A stretch of 64,000 nucleotides of DNA from Hyphomonas sp. (lineage in GTDB: Bacteria; Pseudomonadota; Alphaproteobacteria; Caulobacterales; Hyphomonadaceae), in assembly GCF_013823385.1 (NCBI RefSeq), contig NZ_PNMA01000003.1, forward strand, positions 124,001 through 188,000, in the 5' to 3' direction. The notes beneath the pieces were generated by a model. The model did no database searches. It was not told where the DNA came from and saw only the letters and a program-made list of their open reading frames with translations. How positions within the stretch are numbered: the stretch's first letter is position 1; each line of letters starts with the position of its first letter. This document shows, piece after piece, positions 58,025 through 64,000 of this stretch. The translations under genes and the position numbers were made by a program.

Positions 58025-60457
58025 TCAGAAGCGGATGTCGGTACGGATGTAGTATTGCCCGCCATCGGTATCATAGGGCGCATTGCGGGAGTAGATGAGC
58101 CCGCGATTTGCCTGATAGGTGGCTTCGTCCGGATAGGAGTCGAACAGGTTTTCCGCGCCGATCCGGACACTGACGGCATCCGTCACTTTCCAGGTAGCGC
58201 CGATATCCATGAGCACCATCGAGCCGAAATCCTGATAGGAAACACCGTTGGCATTGTCCGAGAAGTCGCGCCACTTGCCGTAATACCGCAGGCGGCCAAA
58301 CACTTCCCAATCACCAAGCGTATAGGTGGCCTGGACGTTGCCGGTGCTTCCGGGAATACCTTTTTCAAAGCGGGAAGCCGTGTCCGGATTGGTGGCAAGG
58401 CTGCCGGCGCGCACTTCGGTCTTGTTGTAGTTATAGGCGCCGGTCAGGTTGAGGTTGCCCGGTCCCACTTCATGGCCCCAGGAAAGAACAAGGTCCACGC
58501 CCTGGGTGCGGGTGTCAAAGTCGTTCTGATAGAAGAACGCCGACGTGATGCTTTCCCCGCTGGGCACGCCAAGGGCCACCAGCTGCGCGCGCTCGTCAGC
58601 GGTCAGACGGTAGGTGGCAGAGGTGCCAAGGCGGTTGTCCACGTCGATCTGGTAGGCATCCAGCGTCGCCGTGAGACCAAAGCCCGAATTCCAGGCAAGA
58701 CCAACTGAAACGTTCTGGGATTCTTCAGGCTCCAGCGGGTTGATGGTAACGCCGGGGCGTGCGCTGATGATGTCGGCAACCGGGCCCTGCGGGCTGTAGC
58801 GGCCGTTTGTGAACACGTTGAGCGTGGTGGTGTCGAGACCCTGCGTAATCCGCTCACTGAACAGCTGGGCAGGCGTCGGGGCGCGGAAGCCGGTGGAAGC
58901 GGTGGCGCGCAGGGCAAGGCCGTCGGCCAGTTCAAAACGCGTCGAGAGCTTGCCGTCAACATTGTCGCCGAAGACCGAGAAATCTTCGTAACGCACCGCA
59001 GCGCCAACCGTCCAGCGGCTGGTGATCGGGGCTTCAAGGTCCACATAGGCCGCATAGCTTTCCTGATCCCAGTTGCCTGCCTGGGCCGGGCTGAACCCCG
59101 GGAAGCCGTTGGAGCCCGAAGGGAAACCTTCTGCTGCCAGCGGCCCGACAGCATAGGACGCATACTCGCCAGCCGAGATTTCATACTTCTCCAGGCGCCG
59201 CTCAGCGCCGAAGGCGATGTTGAGATCGTCTGCCAGGAAGCCGAGGGCCACCGGATAGACGAAATCGGCGTTCAGGTTGAACTCGGTCTGGCGCAGATTG
59301 CCGATGTCGAAGCTGGTGGGGCTTGCCGATCCGAGCGAGGCGTTGATCGACTCATACATGAAGTATTGAATGTCGTTCAGGCCATAGCTGGCGCTGAAGT
59401 CGTAGGAGAAGCCTTCCGCATTGGTGCTGCGATATCCGCCGGTCAGCGAGAAATCCTCATCATCCTGACCAAATTTCGGGGTAAAGCCAGCCGGGTAAAT
59501 CTCGCTGAGATCATATGCCGGGTCCAGGGCGCTGTTGCCATAAGTGTTCGTGTTCAGCGGGTTGCGCCAGTTGAAATCCGAGACGCCCGAACCCCAGCCA
59601 TGGGTGCCGAAAACATAGAGTTCGCTCGCGTCAAACTGATAGGCGCCGTTCATGGCAAAGCGGAAGGCCTGGCGCTCTGCCTGGCCCCAGTTCTGCACCG
59701 GGTTGGGAACTTTCAGATTGGGAAACTGCGCCTGCAGTTGCTCCGCATCCGGACGTTGACGGCTGCGGGAAGTGGGCTGCGCATCGGTATATTCGCCCGA
59801 GAGGTTGAAATAGCCCCGGTCAAAGGCAAAACCCTGCTGGCCGCCGAGGCGATACTGCTCGCCGTCACCTTCATAATACTGGCCGGCCTGAGCAAAAACG
59901 CGGGTGCCCGGCTTGTCTTCCAGGATGATGTTGATCACGCCGGCGATGGCGTCAGAGCCATACTGCGCCGATGCGCCGTCGCGCAGCACTTCGATGCGCT
60001 TGATCGCATAGGAGGGGATCTGCGCAAGGTCAGCTGCCTGCGCGCCGTTGGAGCCGAGCAGGGCGGAGCGGTGGAAACGCTTGCCATTCACCAGCACCAG
60101 CGTGTGGTCTGCCGAAAGCGCGCGCAGCGAGGCGGGGCGCACAAACACCTGGCCATCGGCCATCGGAAGGCGCTTCACATTGAAGGACGGCACGAGCTGG
60201 GCGAGGGTATCCATCACCTCATCCGAGACGGTGAGATTGATCGCATCGCCAGAAATCACATCCACCGGCGCAAGGCTGTCGAAGGCCGTGCGCGGCGCGC
60301 CGCGCGTGCCGGTCACGATTACCGCGTCCTGGACATAGGCTTCGGTTGGCTGGGCTGTCTCGTCTGCCGCCTGAGCTGCAGCCGGCAGGGCGCAGCCGAG
60401 CGCCAGGCTGGAGGAGACCAGCAGAAGGGCCGCGCGAAGAGAAAACGTGTTGGTCAT
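58025..60457 (-). CDS. TonB-dependent receptor without STN domain
   Basis: The protein is 810 aa from the ATG at 60457 (GGGGAA upstream). After a signal peptide (MTNTFSLRAALLLVSSSLAL...AAA) comes the plug: DAVIVTGTRGAPRTAFDSLAP, LVNGKRFHRSALLGSNGAQ, VLRDGASAQYGSDAIAGVIN. The barrel ends YYIRTDIRF with the usual terminal Phe. NLFDSYPDEATYQANRGLIYSRNAP is almost identical to the matching part of the second receptor, showing a recent duplication. It lies 167 bp after the fecR-like gene and 14 bp before the Tat-exported PLP enzyme. It is probably the bulk transporter of the pair. Confidence 0.93.
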   Translation of the reverse strand: MTNTFSLRAALLLVSSSLALGCALPAAAQAADETAQPTEAYVQDAVIVTGTRGAPRTAFDSLAPVDVISGDAINLTVSDEVMDTLAQLVPSFNVKRLPMADGQVFVRPASLRALSADHTLVLVNGKRFHRSALLGSNGAQAADLAQIPSYAIKRIEVLRDGASAQYGSDAIAGVINIILEDKPGTRVFAQAGQYYEGDGEQYRLGGQQGFAFDRGYFNLSGEYTDAQPTSRSRQRPDAEQLQAQFPNLKVPNPVQNWGQAERQAFRFAMNGAYQFDASELYVFGTHGWGSGVSDFNWRNPLNTNTYGNSALDPAYDLSEIYPAGFTPKFGQDDEDFSLTGGYRSTNAEGFSYDFSASYGLNDIQYFMYESINASLGSASPTSFDIGNLRQTEFNLNADFVYPVALGFLADDLNIAFGAERRLEKYEISAGEYASYAVGPLAAEGFPSGSNGFPGFSPAQAGNWDQESYAAYVDLEAPITSRWTVGAAVRYEDFSVFGDNVDGKLSTRFELADGLALRATASTGFRAPTPAQLFSERITQGLDTTTLNVFTNGRYSPQGPVADIISARPGVTINPLEPEESQNVSVGLAWNSGFGLTATLDAYQIDVDNRLGTSATYRLTADERAQLVALGVPSGESITSAFFYQNDFDTRTQGVDLVLSWGHEVGPGNLNLTGAYNYNKTEVRAGSLATNPDTASRFEKGIPGSTGNVQATYTLGDWEVFGRLRYYGKWRDFSDNANGVSYQDFGSMVLMDIGATWKVTDAVSVRIGAENLFDSYPDEATYQANRGLIYSRNAPYDTDGGQYYIRTDIRF

Positions 60458-60624
60458 CGGGTTCCCCGGAAAAAAGACTTGAGAGGCCCTGGCCATTCGG
60501 GCGCAGGCGCCGTCCGCACGAAAGGTGTGGACGCCGGGAAGACAGATGAGGGAGGCGGGAATTTCAGGCCGGAGCCAAACTTCACAAAAGGTTCACCGCT
60601 TTCACGGAACCGTCATCTTCAGTG

Positions 60625-61644
60625 TTATTCGGGTACGGAATAAATGTGAATTTCCGATGACGTATAGTCGATATCGAGCGGATAGGCTTCGTCGAGCCCC
60701 GCCAGCATGGTCTCGATCTGGTTGGCCGAGAAGCTCATGGTCAGCCGCATATCGCCAAGGGCTTGATCCGCCAGCGTGATCGGCCGCGGGCTGTAGCGGT
60801 TTACATCGTCGATGATGTCGCTGAGACGCGTATCCACATAATAGAGCTGACCCCGGCGCCATGCCGCCAGCCGGGCCGTATCAAAGGGCGCGCTTGCCTC
60901 AAATCCCTTGCCTTTACGGTAGGTCACCTGAAATCCGCTGGTCAGGGAAACGGCTGGCAGGCCCGGCGCCCCGGTAACGGCCACATGCCCGTCTTCGACA
61001 CTGACAATGGTTTCTGACTGGCGGCGGCGGATGTCGAACTGCGTGCCCAGAACCTCCACGCGCACCTCGCCGGCGCGCACATCCAGCGGCCGGTCCGGCT
61101 GGCGCGCAATATCGAAATAGGCGTTGCCGTCGACCAGGGTAAGCGACCGCTGATCCCGGGTGAACCGCCCCGTGACCTCCGAGCCCGCGTCCAGCGTCAG
61201 CCGGCTACCGTCAGAAAGATCGAAGGCGCGGATCTCGCCCAGCGTGGTGGCCAGGTAAATCTCTTCCGAAGGTCCCGGCTGCAGCAGCGGCGCAGCAAAG
61301 ATCAGGGCGACACCGCAGGCGGCCGCCGTCAACAGGCCGGCAACCAGGCCCCGGCGTTGGCGCAAGGGCGCTGCCGGCCGCCCGGCGCGCGGGCGGGCCA
61401 TCCTGGCCGGGGCGGAAAGAATGTCTTCAACACCCTCAATCTCGGCAATCGCCATCCAGCCGGACTGCAGCGTTTCCAGCGCGCGGCGATGGCCCGGCGA
61501 AGCGGCGAGCCACAGCGCCAGTTTTTCGTCCTCATCCGGCGTGTGCGCCCCCGACAGCAGATATGCCATCCAGGCGCGCGCTTCTGCCTCCACCCTAGGG
61601 GAGGGCGGCGCAGTCTGATCCGGAGAGGGCGAGGCAGAGGTCAT
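60625..61644 (-). CDS. FecR family anti-sigma/signal transducer
   Basis: The protein is 339 aa. The N-terminal cytoplasmic part (EAEARAWMAYLLSGAHTPDEDEKLALWLAASPGHRRALETLQ) is the FecR N-terminal anti-sigma domain. One transmembrane helix lies near residues 105-122 (VAGLLTAAACGVALIFAAPLL). The periplasmic FecR domain (TTLGEIRAFDLSDGSRLTLDAGSEV) follows, with a C-terminal STN-like segment (ADQALGDMRLTMSFSANQIETMLAGLDEAYPL). It should hold the sigma factor encoded 14 bp upstream until a loaded receptor touches its periplasmic domain. Confidence 0.93.
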   Translation of the reverse strand: MTSASPSPDQTAPPSPRVEAEARAWMAYLLSGAHTPDEDEKLALWLAASPGHRRALETLQSGWMAIAEIEGVEDILSAPARMARPRAGRPAAPLRQRRGLVAGLLTAAACGVALIFAAPLLQPGPSEEIYLATTLGEIRAFDLSDGSRLTLDAGSEVTGRFTRDQRSLTLVDGNAYFDIARQPDRPLDVRAGEVRVEVLGTQFDIRRRQSETIVSVEDGHVAVTGAPGLPAVSLTSGFQVTYRKGKGFEASAPFDTARLAAWRRGQLYYVDTRLSDIIDDVNRYSPRPITLADQALGDMRLTMSFSANQIETMLAGLDEAYPLDIDYTSSEIHIYSVPE

Positions 61645-61658
61645 GGGATACCGGAAGT

Positions 61659-62162
61659 CTAGGGGCGAAGTGCCTGCTGAATGGTTTCAAGGGCGCGGGT
61701 CAGCTGGCGGGAAATGTCAGCTTCACTCCAGCCGGTGGCGGCGCGGATCTCGGCATAGGTTTCACCATGAAACCGGCTGCGCAGGATGATTTCCCTTTGC
61801 TTGGGCGGCAGCGCCTTCAGGACATCGGCCAGCGCTATGATTGCCTGTTTTCCCATTAAGACAATTTCGGGAGAATTTTCTTCCAGCTCCGCGTCAGGAA
61901 ATTGAGTTTTTTCCAATTCCGCATGGGCGCGGGCGCGTTTTTCCCGGCTGCGGGCATTGAGTGTCAGGTTGATGGCGGTGCGGAACAGGAAAGCGCGCGG
62001 GGAATGGATTCGGGAAACGTCGTCCAGCCGGGCGATCTGTTCAAACGCCGCCTGCGCCATATCCTCCGGGTCCGGCGGGCCGGCGCCATAGAGCTTGCGC
62101 AGCCGGCCGACCAGTTCGCCGAAATGGTTGCTGTAGAGATCCTTCAGGAAGGAATTGCGCAT
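61659..62162 (-). CDS. ECF sigma factor, FecI-like
   Basis: The protein is 167 aa from the ATG at 62162; the frame goes 43 codons further, but that part is low-complexity and atypical. Region 2 is LYSNHFGELVGRLRKLYG...DPEDMAQAAFEQIARLDDV with HSPRAFLFRTAINLTLN. Region 4 is LKALPPKQREIILRSRFHGETYAEIRAATGWSEADISRQLTRAL. It forms a FecI/FecR pair with the following gene and should transcribe the downstream receptor genes. Confidence 0.93.
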   Translation of the reverse strand: MRNSFLKDLYSNHFGELVGRLRKLYGAGPPDPEDMAQAAFEQIARLDDVSRIHSPRAFLFRTAINLTLNARSREKRARAHAELEKTQFPDAELEENSPEIVLMGKQAIIALADVLKALPPKQREIILRSRFHGETYAEIRAATGWSEADISRQLTRALETIQQALRP

Positions 62163-62323
62163 CACGGCGCTGTCCCCCTCACTTCGCTGGGGCGAAGAGG
62201 AAGCAGGCAGGGCTTCGCCGTTTGAAGCCGGGTCAGCAGAGGCGCCGGGGAGCATGCCCCGCGCCATCGGCTGTCTGCGCGCGGCTGTCAAGCCGGGCAG
62301 GTTTCCCCCGGCCCGGCTTGCGC

Positions 62324-63160
62324 TCAGTGCGACAGAAGCAGCGGAAGCTTCACGTCCCGAAGCATGCTGCGGGTCATGCCGCCGAACAGGGCCTGCTGCA
62401 GCCGCGCATGGCGGTATCCGCCCAGAACGATCATGTCGGCATTCTTGTCCATGGCCACCTGCAGGATGACCTCATGTGCAGAGCGTCCGAGACTGCCCTC
62501 ATTGCGCAGCGTTACCTTATGGCCGTGCCGGGCAAGATGCGCGGCAATGTCGAGGCCCGGCGCGTCCCCATGGTCCAGGCTTCCGGCCTTGGCGTCCACG
62601 GTCACCACGGTGATGTCGGCGCCCTCATCGGCCACCAGCAGGGCATCGTGCACCGCGCGGGCGGCCTCCCGGCTTGCATCCCAGCCAACCACAATCTGTT
62701 TGCCAACCGGGCCGGATTTCCAGCCCACCGGCGCCACCATCACCGGCCGGCCGGACCCCAGCAGCGCCGCCTCGATCATCTGGGCATGCGGCTGAAGAAT
62801 GTCCTTCGCCGGGGCCCGGATGACGGTGAGGTCAGCATGGCGCGCAATGGTCGCCACCAGAGACTCCAGATTGGTCCCATAGGTCCTGTGGCGGCGCAGT
62901 TCGCAGCGCAGATCTTTCTTATCGAGGATCTTCTGAAGGTCGGCCCAGAACCGGTCGATCAGCTCTTTGTCCTGATTGAGTTGCTCCACATAGGCCGCGC
63001 CCATGCCGAATTCATTATAGAGGATCGGGGCCGGCATGATGCCGATGGCGGAGCAGGCGACATGCGCGCCCGTCTTGGCGGCCAGCGCCTGCGCAAGCTC
63101 CAGCGCGCCCGCATCCTCCTGAGCGCTCGCAACGCAGATGGCAATGTCCTTGAGCTGCAT
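62324..63160 (-). CDS. Tandem universal stress protein (UspA family)
   Basis: The protein is 278 aa from the ATG at 63160 with GGGAGGAC upstream; the frame extends 22 codons more. Two Usp domains are present: QLKDIAICVASAQEDAGALELAQALAAKTG opens the first, and QIVVGWDASREAARAVHDALL opens the second. The second ends with VLGGYRHARLQQALFGGMTRSMLRD, the nucleotide-binding glycine motif. The first domain lacks that motif, as in UspE-like proteins. The role in stress survival is general; no partner gene is visible. Confidence 0.92.
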   Translation of the reverse strand: MQLKDIAICVASAQEDAGALELAQALAAKTGAHVACSAIGIMPAPILYNEFGMGAAYVEQLNQDKELIDRFWADLQKILDKKDLRCELRRHRTYGTNLESLVATIARHADLTVIRAPAKDILQPHAQMIEAALLGSGRPVMVAPVGWKSGPVGKQIVVGWDASREAARAVHDALLVADEGADITVVTVDAKAGSLDHGDAPGLDIAAHLARHGHKVTLRNEGSLGRSAHEVILQVAMDKNADMIVLGGYRHARLQQALFGGMTRSMLRDVKLPLLLSH

Positions 63161-63569
63161 GATATCCGTCCTCCCTGGAAACCCGTATCGTTTCGAATAG
63201 CTATCCTGCAGGCGGCCCACGCCCAAATCCGGCTCGTATCAGAAAACAAATCCGGACAAGGATTACGCGCCACCTGTCAGCCCAGTGAGCATCAAAAACC
63301 CCAAGGGCAGTATAAGTAGAATTACGGGTGCGGCGCGGCATGGCCGAAAGTCAGGAAGGGCGTGGGCGCTATGGCGCCCTGTCAGCCAGCTAGAAAATCC
63401 GTGGACGGAATAGATACCTACTTAGTCAACCAGCAGCTGGTGATCAGGCGCAGCCTGAACTAAAGCCCGATGATCTTGGTGGCGCTTTAAATCTGGCGGG
63501 TCTGCCAGAACCATTAGCGGCAACGGCGAAGACTACCGCAGCAATTAGTGATGCTCACGGTCGATTGGA
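63161..63569. other. Gene-poor stretch of 410 bp
   Basis: No gene with a start codon and ribosome site is supported here. An uninterrupted plus-strand frame without ATG runs from about 63396 to 63634 and reads like protein (RGRNRYLLSQPA, then PDDLGGALNLAGLPEPLAAT), so it may be the end of a broken gene. Base composition becomes less GC-rich from about 63400 on. Confidence 0.35.
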
Positions 63570-63896
63570 TCAACCAAGACCGCCGCCATCTTTGCTCACC
63601 TTGAAGCCATGCCGATCCATCAGAATTTTGTAAAATCCTCCGGTCACCTTGGCGTGACGTATCTCCACCGCCAAGCTCGAAGTCGCGGTCAACAATTCGT
63701 TGAGAAAAGCTAGTTCGCGGGGAGTCATTACAGGCCGAGAACTTGATACAGTTTCTTCCAAATCGACACCAGACAGTGATTTTGAATCATCCAAACCATC
63801 ACGCAATTTCTGCCAAGTCGCCAAAATGCTCTCATAACCCCGCACTGCGTCTTGGTCTTCAGGGAGCGAGGTCAGATCAACTTGATGTGTCGGCAT
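63570..63896 (-). CDS. Small unknown protein at the window edge
   Basis: The protein is 108 aa, acidic at the N-terminus (DLTSLPEDQDAVRGYESILATWQKLRDGLDD) and predicted mostly helical (TPRELAFLNELLTATSSLAVEIRHAKVTGGFYKILMDRHGF). There is no signal peptide or membrane segment. I recognise no family. GC content is lower than in neighbouring genes, and codon use looks different, which hints at acquisition by transfer. No good Shine-Dalgarno is visible before the ATG at 63896, so the start is uncertain. Confidence 0.45.
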   Translation of the reverse strand: MPTHQVDLTSLPEDQDAVRGYESILATWQKLRDGLDDSKSLSGVDLEETVSSSRPVMTPRELAFLNELLTATSSLAVEIRHAKVTGGFYKILMDRHGFKVSKDGGGLG

Positions 63897-64000
63897 CGGT
63901 AACCCTCAATATTAGTGTAGTGAAAATCATAGGCGCGGCGGCGCGTGTCTGGCAATCAAATGAGTAGCTTATGCTTGCTGAACTTTGGTGCCGTTGTCAC

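Noticed and set aside
59366-60643. Long plus-strand open frame of 425 codons
   Set aside because: It is antisense to the TonB receptor and has no ribosome site.
53896-62162. Lasso peptide isopeptidase or biosynthesis locus
   Set aside because: The FecIR-receptor layout is similar, but no isopeptidase, precursor peptide or cyclase gene was found.
1-64000. CRISPR array, insertion sequences or rRNA
   Set aside because: No regularly spaced repeats, transposase genes or rRNA-like sequence were seen on reading the window.

Overview
The window is about 64 kb of GC-rich alphaproteobacterial chromosome. The conserved block pcm-like, tolC-like, popZ, valS (14.6-20.2 kb) is the arrangement expected in Caulobacterales and Hyphomonadaceae. 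Together with the many TonB-dependent receptors and sulfatases it suggests a budding or stalked aquatic bacterium of the Hyphomonas type; that placement is an inference from gene content.

Layout. 0-11.5 kb: a DsbA/HCCA-isomerase-like protein, a DUF1330-like protein, a TetR regulator and a sulfatase locus (lipoprotein formylglycine-generating enzyme, two Cys-type sulfatases and, after an exonuclease/ATP-dependent ligase pair, a zinc alkylsulfatase). 11.5-20.5 kb: housekeeping genes on the minus strand (DUF3137, GNAT, isoaspartyl peptidase, valS, popZ, TolC-type channel, PCMT-like protein) ending at a tRNA-Cys gene.

20,442-30,665: a 10.2 kb integrated element bounded by a 17-bp direct repeat. 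One copy forms the 3' end of tRNA-Cys. The element carries an integrase, a replication initiator, small and large terminase subunits, portal, a prohead protease-capsid fusion, a gpW-like head completion protein and a DUF2190 capsid protein, plus its own XRE and MerR-like regulators. It has no tail and no lysis genes. This is the architecture of a capsid-forming phage satellite (cf-PICI type), and it is the most interesting object in the window.

30.9-35 kb: tRNA-Asn, a DASS/SLC13 permease, a PAT-type acetyltransferase, an SDR and an NTF2-like protein. 35-53 kb: an accessory catabolic region with a TonB receptor, acyl-CoA ligase, class III CoA-transferase, MFS porter, GST, two paralogous VOC proteins, an alpha/beta hydrolase, a PanE-like reductase, an enolase-superfamily enzyme and an FMN reductase. 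Four local regulators (HxlR, GntR/FCD, two MarR) are present. Three palindromic or shared motif families lie in its promoters and suggest an interlocking regulon; the substrate cannot be read from the sequence.

53-62.2 kb: an ECF sigma factor, a FecR-like anti-sigma, two paralogous TonB receptors (one with an STN signalling domain) and, between them, a Tat-exported PLP enzyme related to isopenicillin N epimerase; this looks like a cell-surface-signalled uptake operon. 62.3-64 kb: a tandem universal stress protein, a gene-poor stretch of 410 bp and a small unknown gene. No rRNA, insertion sequence or CRISPR array was seen.
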